A stretch of DNA of 42,157 nucleotides, taken from Gammaproteobacteria bacterium. GTDB taxonomy: Bacteria; Pseudomonadota; Gammaproteobacteria; Pseudomonadales; Halieaceae. Below the pieces are notes generated by a model. That model was given only the letters and a program-made list of their open reading frames with translations. It had not been told where the DNA came from and ran no database searches. The stretch covers positions 1-42,157 of the forward strand of contig JAUHYL010000033.1 of the NCBI GenBank assembly GCA_030426545.1. Reading direction: 5' to 3'. A program made the translations under genes and the position numbers. Shown here piece after piece: positions 1 to 8,298 of the stretch (positions are counted from its first letter, which is position 1; every line of letters begins with the position of its first letter).

Positions 1-969
1 GGAGAGAAAGAGGGTGTACCCCAACCAGCGCAGGTTGAACCCATTGGTGAGCGCCTCGCGGGCATAGAAAGCAGCGCGCGCATAGTCTGAGCGATTGACC
101 AGCAATTCGGTCAGGTGTTTCAGTTCGTAGGTCTTGCCCAGGCGACAGCGCTGCAATACCGATGGGTGTTTGCAGTGGCAGATGCCCTTATCGAATACGC
201 GTATCTGGTAGAGCTTCTTGTCCACCGCTGAAGCGGCGGTCGACATATTCAGACGCATGGTGCCGTCTGGAATATTGTGTCGGGACATGACGCGTGTGCT
301 GTACAGAATGACGTCGGCGGCGTCGATCGAGCGCAGAAAAATGTCGCGATCGTTTTCGTAGCGAATGCTTTCGTCCATGCCGCCAATGGCCTGGTAGAAG
401 TCCCGCGAAAAAATGCTGCAATTGAGGTGGGCAAAGCCCTCGCTCAACAACAGAAAATCAGCATCGACGTAGAATGAGTCGTTGATATGCGGCGATCCCG
501 CCTCAACTTCACTGACAAGATCCTCCAGCCAGAGGGGCGCCGCGTGCTCGCTTCCATCGGCGTAAAAAGCGCGCTGGTTGCTGTAGTGGACGTCGATGGT
601 TTGTTGACTGCCGACAATGCAGGCATGGGCCCGTTGCAGGTAGTCGTTGTCCGTCCAGTGGTCGTCGTCATCGAGAAAGCACAGGTAGCGGCCCTCTGAA
701 TGAGCCACGCCATGGTTCATGGTATAGCTCTGGCCGTGTCCGTCGGCGCGGTGCTGAAGCCACAGAAAGCTTACCTGGTCGTAGTCCTGCTCCAACTGTT
801 GGTAGGCCTGGAGGTATTCTTCGTCGCAGCCATCCACGATGGCGAAAATCTCACGATCAGCGAACCCCTGTTGGACCACGGAATCCAGAGCGCGTCGAAA
901 CAGGACCGGGCGATTTCGAGTGGAGATGATAACAGTGAAAAAGGGGCTGGAATCCGCTGCTGGTGCCAC
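1..969 (-). CDS. Family 2 glycosyltransferase, C-terminus cut by the window edge
   Basis: The minus strand is open from a GTG at 969-967 to base 1, giving 323 codons with no stop, so the C-terminus lies outside the window. The start follows an in-frame TAG upstream and has AGAGG about 8 nt before the GTG. The protein begins with the GT-A signature FFTVIISTRNRP, followed by an acidic DDDDHW stretch (the DXD nucleotide-sugar/metal site) and a GGMDE motif near the acceptor side. It should transfer a sugar from a nucleotide donor to a glycan or lipid-linked acceptor at the cytoplasmic membrane face. It is divergent from the ATP-grasp gene. The donor sugar cannot be read from sequence. The GT2 fold call is strong; the role in exopolysaccharide assembly is inferred from context. 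Confidence 0.85.
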   Translation of the reverse strand, partial: MAPAADSSPFFTVIISTRNRPVLFRRALDSVVQQGFADREIFAIVDGCDEEYLQAYQQLEQDYDQVSFLWLQHRADGHGQSYTMNHGVAHSEGRYLCFLDDDDHWTDNDYLQRAHACIVGSQQTIDVHYSNQRAFYADGSEHAAPLWLEDLVSEVEAGSPHINDSFYVDADFLLLSEGFAHLNCSIFSRDFYQAIGGMDESIRYENDRDIFLRSIDAADVILYSTRVMSRHNIPDGTMRLNMSTAASAVDKKLYQIRVFDKGICHCKHPSVLQRCRLGKTYELKHLTELLVNRSDYARAAFYAREALTNGFNLRWLGYTLFLS

Positions 970-1367
970 TAAACCGACCTCTGTCTGTATGCTGACACCT
1001 GTGTGCTCCTACTGCCTGAGCGGAAAACCGCAGCGTGGGGTGGGTTCGCGCCGCGGCTGTTAAAGCCCGATATCCGGACGCCGACTCTTCGTTATCTGGC
1101 TATCATAGAAAGGTGGCTGTATCCCGGTCAACACGGACTGGCGTGAATGTGAACTGCATCCTGCCGTGCGGGCGTCCTCTTGTCCAGTGGCTATGATGCC
1201 GCTCACATTTTTACTGTTCACCGGTGTGAAACAGGTGCATAAGTGTATTCAAAACAATAAGATGGCGACTTAATTGGGCACTGCGTGCCGCGCTCTCTGT
1301 GCGGGAACAGCGCGGCGCACTGTCGCCGAGAGCATTGGGCTGCGTACAACTTGAATATGCACTGGTT
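970..1367. other. Divergent intergenic region between GT2 and ATP-grasp genes
   Basis: About 400 bases without a convincing gene. An upstream GTG at 1299 is in frame with the ATP-grasp gene, but the codons before 1368 show no family sequence. The region must hold the promoters of both divergent genes. I see no strong -35/-10 pair. The only clear structure is an inverted repeat at 1217-1230, listed separately. Confidence 0.5.
1217..1230. promoter_or_regulatory. Inverted repeat, possible operator
   Basis: TTCAC-CGGT-GTGAA is a perfect 5-bp inverted repeat with a 4-nt centre. It extends outwards as CTG...CAG if one extra A is allowed. It lies about 140 bp before the ATP-grasp start in a divergent intergenic region, a usual place for a regulator site. 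No regulator is assigned; this is pattern only. Confidence 0.25.
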
Positions 1368-3113
1368 ATGAAAACTGCATCCGGTATAGAGGTGCTCGTT
1401 CTCGATGCGGATATGGTGCCAGCCCTGACCATCTCAAGGTCTCTGGCGCGTCGCGGCTGCCGTGTCACCGTCGCCAGCCATATCGCCAAGCCTGTCGCCA
1501 GTCGTTCCCGCACCAGCGCTGCCTGTTTCACCTATCCCGACCCTTTGTCCCGCGCTGAAGATTTCATCCGCTGGCTGCAGGAGCACACGCAGACGCACGA
1601 CTATCAACTGGTGATGCCGGTGACGGAGCGCACGCTGGTGCCCTTGTCGCGCAGTCGGGCCTTGTTTGAGCATGTAAACTTGGCCATGCCGGAAGCGCGC
1701 AGCCTGGAACTGGTGCTCGACAAGTCGCAGACACTGGCGATGGCAGAAGAACTGGGGGTGCCCATCCCCAAGGGCATCCATGTGCGCTCCCTGGAGCAGT
1801 TATATGAACTGGGTGAGACGCTGCATTACCCGGTCGTTATCAAACCCAGCCGATCTATCGGCTCTGGAGAGCAGGGCGCCAGTCATTTGCAGGTTAGCTA
1901 TGCCTTCGATGCCGTTGGCCTGGTGTCGGGTTGTCGGCACGCACTGCGCTTTGGCTCGGTTGTGCTGCAGGAGTATTTCAGGGGCGATGGCGTGGGTGTC
2001 GAACTCATCGCACAACACGGAGAAGTTTTTTACGCCTTCCAGCATCGGCGCCTGCACGAAGTGCCGTTGACCGGGGGTGGTAGCAGCCTGCGCAAGAGCG
2101 AGCCGCTGCGACCCGAGCTGCTGGAGGCATCGCGCGCCTTGGTGCGTGCGATGAACTGGCACGGCGTTGCCATGGTGGAGTTCAAACTGGATCGGGCCAC
2201 CGGCGCATTCTGCCTCATGGAAATCAATGGTCGATTCTGGGGGTCCTTGCCCCTGGCTGACGCGGCGGGAGCGGATTTTCCAGGCATGTTGCTACACCTT
2301 GAACTGGAGAACGAACGAAGGCCCGTACCCGACTACCGCGAGAATATGCATTGCAGATTGCTGTCGCGCGATCTGCTCTGGTACGAGTCGGTTCTGCGTG
2401 GTGAGGCGGATGAGCGGATTGTCGAATTGCCCGACAGAAAGGCGATTTTGCGGGAGCTAGGGCTGTTTCTGTCGCCGCGACATCGTTTTGACGTGCAGAA
2501 ACTGTCCGATCCGTGGCCGGGCATTGTTGATATCGGAACCATCATCAACACCTACTGGCAGCGTATATCAACATTGCTGGAGGACAAACGCTTCCTGCGC
2601 CGCCAGCGCAGTGTCTGGCGCTCCGGGCAGGTGGCGAAAGCCATTGGGTCGGCGGAATCCATGCTGTTCATGTGTTACGGCAATATCAATCGCAGCGCAC
2701 TGGCTGATGTCATGGTGCGAGCGTACGCCGAGGATACCGGACTGAGCATACACTCAGCCGGATTTCACCAGGAGAGCGGGCGGCCTGCAGACCCGGTCAT
2801 GGTGGAAATTGCGGCCGATCACGGTGTTGATATGAGCGCCCTGCGCTCAACGGCGGTGACGGAGGAACAACTGCGCAGGAGCGACATTATTTTCGTCATG
2901 GAGAAACGTCATTTCGATCGAATCGTTGAGATGCGCCCTGACGTCGCGAACAAGACCTTTCTTCTCGGCGCCTATCCCGGTGCGGAAGCCGGGCCGGCGG
3001 AGATCGAAGATCCTTACGGCCGTTCGCGAGCAGCCTACCTGCGCTGCTTTGAGCACATCTCCGGGGCGATCGATCACGTCAAATCGCTGCTTGCCGTCAG
3101 AAGTGCTGATTAA
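1368..3113 (+). CDS. ATP-grasp ligase fused to low-molecular-weight protein tyrosine phosphatase
   Basis: The protein has 581 residues from ATG 1368. GTG 1299 is an in-frame alternative; the ATG is chosen because the fold begins at VLVLDADMVPALTISRSL. Residues 1-330 form an ATP-grasp enzyme of the carbamoyl-phosphate-synthase-like type. IKPS near 158 is the ATP-binding lysine strand, and MEINGRFWGSLPLA near 284-297 carries the metal-binding Glu and Asn. Such enzymes make an acyl phosphate and join it to an amine or other nucleophile. Residues about 430-581 are a low-molecular-weight tyrosine phosphatase: the CYGNINR P-loop (Cys436, Arg442) fits CX5R, and the EDPYGRS segment carries the general-acid Asp. 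Both halves look active. Exopolysaccharide loci often carry LMW-PTPs acting on tyrosine kinases, which suggests a cytoplasmic regulatory or biosynthetic role. The ligase substrate is unknown. Confidence 0.88.
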   Translation: MKTASGIEVLVLDADMVPALTISRSLARRGCRVTVASHIAKPVASRSRTSAACFTYPDPLSRAEDFIRWLQEHTQTHDYQLVMPVTERTLVPLSRSRALFEHVNLAMPEARSLELVLDKSQTLAMAEELGVPIPKGIHVRSLEQLYELGETLHYPVVIKPSRSIGSGEQGASHLQVSYAFDAVGLVSGCRHALRFGSVVLQEYFRGDGVGVELIAQHGEVFYAFQHRRLHEVPLTGGGSSLRKSEPLRPELLEASRALVRAMNWHGVAMVEFKLDRATGAFCLMEINGRFWGSLPLADAAGADFPGMLLHLELENERRPVPDYRENMHCRLLSRDLLWYESVLRGEADERIVELPDRKAILRELGLFLSPRHRFDVQKLSDPWPGIVDIGTIINTYWQRISTLLEDKRFLRRQRSVWRSGQVAKAIGSAESMLFMCYGNINRSALADVMVRAYAEDTGLSIHSAGFHQESGRPADPVMVEIAADHGVDMSALRSTAVTEEQLRRSDIIFVMEKRHFDRIVEMRPDVANKTFLLGAYPGAEAGPAEIEDPYGRSRAAYLRCFEHISGAIDHVKSLLAVRSAD

Positions 3114-3215
3114 GCCGGGTATGTTCAGCCGCCTCTGCAGCCCCTGCACCGTTTGCCCGCGAGCAGGTAGTGCTGCTTGTAACAGTGGGTCCCATTTTTC
3201 AGGTGAGGTTTTGCA

Positions 3216-4004
3216 ATGAGCGAACTTCCTCCGGGTAAATTCCTTGTCATCGGGCTGGGTTCGGGTCGCTCAGGTACAGCCTCCCTGACGAGCCTGTTTA
3301 ACCGGCAACAGGGTGGCCTGTGTTTTCACGAGATGAATCCCTCCTGCGCTGTGTTCGAGGGCAACCCGCAATCCCAGCTGAATACCATTGCCGAATTCAG
3401 CGCTATTCTCAGGGGCGGTGACCGCGCACGTCTTTCCATCGATTATTCGCGACAGATGTCAGTGGATAGCTACGCCCAACTGCAACAGATGCAGGCGGTG
3501 AACCTGATCGGGGATATTGCTTTTTACTATTTGAGCTACGTCGAGGAAATTCTCAGGCTTTTCCCGCAGTGCAAATTTGTCTGTATCCAGCGCGACCGCG
3601 AGGAAACCGTTCAGAGTTGGTTGAAAAAGTCTGCAATCCAGCGCTGGCCCAGCCTCTGGCTTGGCGATCGTATACGCGCGCTGCTGACGCGAACGCCGTT
3701 TCACACCTCGCACAATTACTGGCAGGACCACGATGGCAGCGTATGGAAACCCGATCCGGTCTGGGACAGTGCGTTCCCGACGTTCGATGCGCCCTCCAGA
3801 GTGGAGGCGATTCGACAGTACTGGGATTTCTACTATCGCGAGGCAGAGCGGCTGCAGCGCGAGTTCGCAGGCAGTTTCCGTATCTTCGACGTTCAGGCCC
3901 TCAGCAATGCCGACGGGCAGCGCGAGATACTGGGGTTCATCGGTCTGGATGAGCAGAGCATGGTAGTGGGTGAGGCAGCTCATCTACACAAATCCGGCGC
4001 ATAG
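3216..4004 (+). CDS. Sulfotransferase family protein
   Basis: The protein has 262 residues. ATG 3216 is preceded by AGGTGAGG at 3201-3208, a good ribosome site. The N-terminal FLVIGLGSGRSGTASL segment is the P-loop-like 5'-phosphosulfate binding loop of PAPS-dependent sulfotransferases. FVCIQRDREETVQSW in the middle matches the strand and helix that bind the 3'-phosphate. The family moves a sulfuryl group from PAPS to hydroxyl or amino groups of sugars, lipids or proteins. Between an ATP-grasp gene and exosortase-associated hydrolases it probably sulfates an envelope glycan or the product of this module, but the acceptor is not visible in the sequence. It follows the ATP-grasp gene by about 100 nt on the same strand. 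Confidence 0.8.
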   Translation: MSELPPGKFLVIGLGSGRSGTASLTSLFNRQQGGLCFHEMNPSCAVFEGNPQSQLNTIAEFSAILRGGDRARLSIDYSRQMSVDSYAQLQQMQAVNLIGDIAFYYLSYVEEILRLFPQCKFVCIQRDREETVQSWLKKSAIQRWPSLWLGDRIRALLTRTPFHTSHNYWQDHDGSVWKPDPVWDSAFPTFDAPSRVEAIRQYWDFYYREAERLQREFAGSFRIFDVQALSNADGQREILGFIGLDEQSMVVGEAAHLHKSGA

Positions 4005-4119
4005 CCGTTCCTGAGCAGTTGATGCAGAGCGAGATGATCGACAGATTCGAAGCCAGTAGTGGAATGTGCCGCCAGGCCGCCAAGGCAGGGGAAACCACAA
4101 TCCGGGAGTGCAATGGTCA

Positions 4120-5019
4120 ATGAGTAGTCCAGCCAGAGGAAATGCAGGTTTGGAGGTTCCCGTCGTAATGGATTGCCACGGGGATACGCTGGTTGCCATG
4201 GTACACAAGCCGCAGCAAGCGCTTTCGACCGGGATTGTCTGCGTCATCGCCGGTGGTCCGCAGTACCGTGCAGGGGTGGCACGAAATATGGTGTCCATGG
4301 CGCGCACTTTGAGTGCGCAAGGTGTGGCAGTAATACGTTTTGATCACCGTGGCCTGGGGGATAGTTCGGGCAACTTTGCCGGCTTTGAGCACACCCGTGA
4401 GGACATCCAGGTTGCAGTCAACACCTTGCGCGCTGAGGTGCCCGAGGTTACCGACGTGGTGCTCTGGGGCGGTTGCGATGCCGCTTCCGGCTGTATGATC
4501 CACGGCTGCGATATCGACGGGGTATCGAGTATGGTGCTGGGAAACCCGTGGATAACCACCGACGCTACACAGGCCGCTGTACAAAAGAAGCACTATCTCA
4601 AGCGCCTGGGAGAATGGTCGTTCTGGCGCAAATTGCTGCGCTTTGAATACAATCTGCTCGATTACGCCCGTGCGTTACTTGCGCGTATCACCGCGAAGTT
4701 GAGTGCCAAAGTGGGCGACGATGCGGCGATTTCCGCTACAGCGCAGCGGTCAGAACCCGCTGCAGCGGGTAACTGGATCGAACGCATGCTGGATGGGCTG
4801 CGCCGCTTTGATGGCCCTGTCCTGTTTATCATGAGTGGCCAAAGCATGATCAGCCAGGAGTTTGATCAACTGGTGAGAACCGACAAAGCGTGGGCGGCTG
4901 CCTACGACAAGCCAGATCATCAACGCATTGACCTGCCAGAGGCAGACCAGACCTTTTCCAGCGTGGATGCCCGTGAGCGCGTGAATCGCGCCCTGCTGGA
5001 CTGGGTTCGTTCGCGTTGA
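4120..5019 (+). CDS. Exosortase A system-associated hydrolase 1-type protein, paralog A (His changed to Gln)
   Basis: The protein has 299 residues from ATG 4120 (GTG 4108 is an alternative). It is an alpha/beta-hydrolase-fold protein. VCVIAGGPQYRAGVARN and FDHRGLGDSSGNF match paralog B at 7434-8291 and the exosortase A-associated hydrolase 1 family. The nucleophile elbow reads LWGGCDAASG, so Cys occupies the Ser position, as in paralog B. Near the C-terminus, where paralog B has ADHTFSS, this protein has ADQTFSS, so the expected catalytic His is Gln. It may therefore be an inactive or acyl-binding partner, or use another His nearby (KPDHQR). It follows the sulfotransferase by 115 nt and converges with the next gene. 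Family membership is clear; the reaction is unknown. Confidence 0.82.
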   Translation: MSSPARGNAGLEVPVVMDCHGDTLVAMVHKPQQALSTGIVCVIAGGPQYRAGVARNMVSMARTLSAQGVAVIRFDHRGLGDSSGNFAGFEHTREDIQVAVNTLRAEVPEVTDVVLWGGCDAASGCMIHGCDIDGVSSMVLGNPWITTDATQAAVQKKHYLKRLGEWSFWRKLLRFEYNLLDYARALLARITAKLSAKVGDDAAISATAQRSEPAAAGNWIERMLDGLRRFDGPVLFIMSGQSMISQEFDQLVRTDKAWAAAYDKPDHQRIDLPEADQTFSSVDARERVNRALLDWVRSR

Positions 5020-5069
5020 TGGGTCACTGTGGTGGCCTGCCACCCTGTCGGGTCGGTTGAAACAGTCAC

Positions 5070-6140
5070 TCAATCCGCATCGCGCCTGACGGTGCGTTTC
5101 AGCAGATGCCAGCATAACTGCGCCAGCCCGCGCACTGTCCTCGGGTTATAAGCCGCCAGACCGTGACGTTCGCGCCGCTCGGACATCCAGTCTCGCTTGT
5201 AGGCATCGTCACCGGACAGGTAGTCAATGCACGTTACGCCGTCGTTTTCCAGGGCGTGTTGCAGCAGGTGTGCGGTCAGCACCGTGCCAGGGGATAGCTC
5301 GGAATAATCCCCGTCATAGGCGAGCTTGAAAATATACGCTGCGCGGCCGTTAATCAGCCATATCTGCGCGGCGATCGGCTTGCCGTCGTAATGCGCCAGA
5401 CCCAGCCGCAACCAGCCGCGCTCTGCGGCCAACCGAATTAAGGCAGGCGTAAACTCGGTGTAGGGTTCATCGCGCTTCCAGCTGCGGTTGTAGATGGCGG
5501 TATACGCTGAGATGGCCTCTTCCAGCTCCCCACCACCGGTGATGATACTCAAGGCGCCGCGCTCGTCGCGCAACAGCTTGCGGGTCTTCCGGGATAGTGT
5601 GTTGCGCAGCCGCGAGGGGCGGGTGCGCAGGTAGCTGTCCCAGTCGTTGGTGTCGGTATTGTGTATCCAGTTGCCAAAGCAGAAGTAGGGGTGCACGCCG
5701 CGCCATCCCGCCTCGGCGAGTGCCCGCTGCAGTGAATTGAACGTGTCATGCTCCGCGTCCATCGGCGCCAGCGTCAGGCTGTCGCTGCGCAGATCTTTGG
5801 CCAGGTGGCGCAAGGCCGCAGTGTAAAGAGGCAGTGATTCAGCGGCAGTGCAGCCCGGCTGGTAAAAGGACGTGTAAAAATTCCCCAGTGCATGCGCGCT
5901 GCCATTGGCGGACAGCTTTAGCGGCACCACGGCCATGTCTGACCCCGAGCCCCGCGCGACGAGCACGATAGCCCTGTCGCCCACCTCGAGCGCGTGTCGT
6001 GAGAGGTTGAGCAGCCAGTCCAGCCCCAATTGCGGGTGCTGGCCTTCAAGTGTTTTGAATAGCTGCTCTACCGACGAATCGACCGCGTCTTCCAGCAGCT
6101 CAATGCACTCAACGTTGATGTTGCCGGAGGCCGTGTCCAA
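5070..6140 (-). CDS. BioF2/FemAB-like GNAT-fold acyltransferase
   Basis: The protein has 356 residues from a TTG start at 6140; no better in-frame ATG exists nearby and the Shine-Dalgarno is weak. It matches the Acetyltransf_6 (BioF2-like, CelD) group related to FemAB peptidyl/aminoacyl transferases: a split GNAT fold with LRNTLSRKTRKLL in the centre, then YTAIYNRSWKRDEPY, AQIWLINGRAAYIFKLAY and the terminal DYLSGDDAYKRDW. Members of this group in PEP-CTERM/exosortase loci are thought to transfer an acyl or aminoacyl group during envelope glycan or lipid modification; the substrate is not known. It is divergent from the ACP operon and could use acyl-ACP as donor, which is inference. It is the only minus-strand gene between the two hydrolase 1 paralogs. 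Confidence 0.75.
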   Translation of the reverse strand: MDTASGNINVECIELLEDAVDSSVEQLFKTLEGQHPQLGLDWLLNLSRHALEVGDRAIVLVARGSGSDMAVVPLKLSANGSAHALGNFYTSFYQPGCTAAESLPLYTAALRHLAKDLRSDSLTLAPMDAEHDTFNSLQRALAEAGWRGVHPYFCFGNWIHNTDTNDWDSYLRTRPSRLRNTLSRKTRKLLRDERGALSIITGGGELEEAISAYTAIYNRSWKRDEPYTEFTPALIRLAAERGWLRLGLAHYDGKPIAAQIWLINGRAAYIFKLAYDGDYSELSPGTVLTAHLLQHALENDGVTCIDYLSGDDAYKRDWMSERRERHGLAAYNPRTVRGLAQLCWHLLKRTVRRDAD

Positions 6141-6236
6141 GGTTTATTCGTCTCATTGCGGGCAGACTGCACTATCGAGCAAATGCAGGTGGCTGGCAAT
6201 ACCCCTCAAACTGTCGCGATCATCACAAAATCGACC

Positions 6237-6265
6237 TTGAGTCGTCTTTGACGGGGGGGTAGCAT
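6237..6265 (+). promoter_or_regulatory. Possible sigma70 promoter for the ACP operon
   Basis: TTGAGT at 6237-6242 and TAGCAT at 6260-6265 are separated by exactly 17 nt, about 75 bp before the chosen ACP start and in the divergent gap. The -10 matches four of six consensus positions. This is a pattern call only. Confidence 0.3.
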
Positions 6266-6338
6266 TGGCGCAATTACAGGGGCTTGGCAGGCTGTTGGGC
6301 ACTTATTCACCTTGCACTCCATTCGGGGCGACATCGCG

Positions 6339-6593
6339 TTGAACACGGATATTCAGTCGGAAGTGGTTTCCATACTGCAGTCCACGCTCGGCCTGCCCGA
6401 CGGCAGCATTTCAGCCGATCCATCGACGCGCATACTCGGTGCGATCCCCGAGATGGATTCCATGTCGGTAGTCGGCGTCCTTACTTCAATGGAAGAGCGC
6501 TACGGCATCATGATCGATGACGACGAGGTGGACGCCGATGTATTCGCTACGGTGGGTAGCCTCAGCGAGTTCCTTGCGTCCAAGCTGGTCTGA
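6339..6593 (+). CDS. Acyl carrier protein, exosortase-cluster type
   Basis: The protein has 84 residues from TTG 6339, preceded by GGGG about 9 nt upstream. TTG 6312 is in frame and would add nine residues; 6339 is preferred because family members start just before the first helix. PEMDSMSVVG holds the serine that takes 4'-phosphopantetheine in acyl carrier proteins, followed by the acidic helix EERYGIMIDDDEVDAD. It should carry an acyl or aminoacyl thioester in the cytoplasm. No ketosynthase, AMP-forming ligase or phosphopantetheinyl transferase is in the window, so loading is done by genes elsewhere or by the nearby ATP-grasp enzyme (inference). Its TGA overlaps the next ATG by one base, so the two are translationally coupled. 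Confidence 0.85.
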   Translation: MNTDIQSEVVSILQSTLGLPDGSISADPSTRILGAIPEMDSMSVVGVLTSMEERYGIMIDDDEVDADVFATVGSLSEFLASKLV

Positions 6594-7423
6594 TGGCGAG
6601 TCAAAACCATTCGGTCTCGATCGACTTCCTCGAACATCCCGATCGTCAGCTATTCCGTGTGCTGTACGGCCCTGAGAGTACCGATTCCTCTGTCAGTGCC
6701 CAGGGTTCGGTGCTTTTTTTACACGCGTTTGCCGAAGAAATGCACAAGGCCCGCCGCAACGTTGCCGCGCAGGCGCGCCGATTGGCGGCCAGCGGCTACT
6801 ACGTCATGCTGCTCGATCTTTCCGGCTGTGGTGATGGCGATGGCGATTTTGTTGAGGCCGACTGGGAACGCTGGAAGGAAGATGCTGCATTTGCGCTGCA
6901 AACCCTGCAGGCGCTGGACTCAGGCCCCATAACGCTTTGGGGATTGCGTCTGGGGGCGCTGCTGGCCTGCGAGCTCGCCCAGGGCCGGGACGACGTTGCC
7001 CAGCTACTGCTCTGGCAGCCCGTGCTCAACGGCGAGCAGCAGATTGATCAGTTTCTGCGCTTGCGCACTGCCGCGACGGCGATGACTAGCGGCGTGGCTT
7101 TCGATCGCAAGAGCCTTTGGGGCGAGTTGCGCGAGGGTCGCACACTGGAGATAGCAGGGTACGAATTGTCATCACAAATGGCACTGCAGATCGCGCGTGC
7201 GCGACTGCTGGATATGAGTCCTCCCTGTCCGGTGGGCTGGATTGAGGTCGGCGGCGGCGTGGAGGCAAGGCTCGCACTGCCCAGTCAGAACGTTATCGCG
7301 CACTGGCAGGATCACGGGGTGCAGGTTGATTCCCGCTGTATTGCCGGCGAGCCCTTCTGGCGCAATCACGATGCGACTGTGAACACCGATTTGCAGCGCG
7401 CCACGATGGAAGTACTGCTGTGA
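6593..7423 (+). CDS. Exosortase A system-associated hydrolase 2-type protein
   Basis: The protein has 276 residues. ATG 6593 overlaps the ACP stop. It is an alpha/beta-hydrolase fold: FLHAFAEEMHKARRNVAAQA is the oxyanion-side signature of the exosortase A-associated hydrolase 2 family, and LDLSGCGDGDGDF follows. The nucleophile elbow is TLWGLRLGALLA, i.e. GLRLG, with Arg where hydrolases have Ser. A standard Ser-hydrolase reaction is therefore unlikely, and a role as a carrier-protein partner, acyl-binding scaffold or altered-chemistry enzyme is possible. The tight coupling with the ACP upstream and hydrolase 1 paralog B ten bases downstream argues that the three act on one thioester intermediate; this is inference. 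Family call is good, function unknown. Confidence 0.85.
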   Translation: MASQNHSVSIDFLEHPDRQLFRVLYGPESTDSSVSAQGSVLFLHAFAEEMHKARRNVAAQARRLAASGYYVMLLDLSGCGDGDGDFVEADWERWKEDAAFALQTLQALDSGPITLWGLRLGALLACELAQGRDDVAQLLLWQPVLNGEQQIDQFLRLRTAATAMTSGVAFDRKSLWGELREGRTLEIAGYELSSQMALQIARARLLDMSPPCPVGWIEVGGGVEARLALPSQNVIAHWQDHGVQVDSRCIAGEPFWRNHDATVNTDLQRATMEVLL

Positions 7424-7433
7424 AAGGTCTGTC

Positions 7434-8291
7434 GTGAAAGGCGCGGGCTGGCGGGAGCAGGGTGCTGTATTTCAGTGCGGCGACAATCGCCTCACGGGAA
7501 TTCTTGCGCTGCCGGACGAGTCGGCAGCCGTTGGCGTTGTATTACTGGTAGGTGGGCCGCAATACCGGGTAGGAAGCCATCGGCAGTTCACCCTGCTGTG
7601 CCGTGATCTCGCCGCGGCGAATATTCCCTCCCTGCGCTTCGATTACTCGGGCATGGGTGATAGCGAGGGGGATCACCGTGAGTTTTATGATGTTGAGGAA
7701 GATCTCGCAGCGGCTATCGATGCCCTGAAACTCGCCAGTGGCGTTACCCGGGTCGTGTTATGGGGCCTTTGTGATGCGGCGTCCACCGCGATGCTCTATG
7801 CGCATCAGCATGCGGACGTCAGCGGGCTCGTACTGCTAAACCCCTGGGTGCATGGGGATGAATACTCGGCGAAAGTAAAGTTTTCCCATTACTATCGCCC
7901 ACTGTTGAAGGGTCGGGAAAACTGGAGCCGGCTAATCTCGGGCGAGGTTGATCTGTTTCCGGCGATGAAAGAGTTCCTCGGCAGTTCGGCGCGTACCGTG
8001 GCAGGGCTGATCGGTATTACTTCTGCCGCCGCATCCCGACATTCTTTCGTTCAGCAAATGCTCAAGGGCTTCGGGCAGTTCGATAACGACAGCCTGATTA
8101 TACTCAGCGAAGATGATCTGACCGCGCGCGAATTTTCCTCGCTGGTAGAGGGTGATAAAGCCTGGCAGGGACTAGTAGGCCGTGACGGTGTGCAAACAGT
8201 GACTATAGCGGGCGCGGATCATACGTTTTCATCCGGGACCTGGATGCGTGAAGTTTCAAACTTGACCATTGAATGGATAAAACAGCGTTAA
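7434..8291 (+). CDS. Exosortase A system-associated hydrolase 1-type protein, paralog B
   Basis: The protein has 285 residues from GTG 7434 with AAAGG about 6 nt upstream, ten bases after hydrolase 2. It has the typical family features: VVLLVGGPQYRVGSHRQF, FDYSGMGDSEGDHREF, the elbow VVLWGLCDAAST with Cys as presumed nucleophile, an LLNPWVHGDEYSAK segment, and a C-terminal ADHTFSS with the catalytic His. Unlike paralog A, the Cys-His pair is complete, so this copy is the likely active thioesterase or acyltransferase of the pair. It converges with the asparagine-synthetase-like gene with seven bases between stops. The substrate is unknown; the adjacent ACP suggests an acyl-ACP thioester. Confidence 0.86.
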   Translation: MKGAGWREQGAVFQCGDNRLTGILALPDESAAVGVVLLVGGPQYRVGSHRQFTLLCRDLAAANIPSLRFDYSGMGDSEGDHREFYDVEEDLAAAIDALKLASGVTRVVLWGLCDAASTAMLYAHQHADVSGLVLLNPWVHGDEYSAKVKFSHYYRPLLKGRENWSRLISGEVDLFPAMKEFLGSSARTVAGLIGITSAAASRHSFVQQMLKGFGQFDNDSLIILSEDDLTAREFSSLVEGDKAWQGLVGRDGVQTVTIAGADHTFSSGTWMREVSNLTIEWIKQR

Positions 8292-8298
8292 CAGATTG

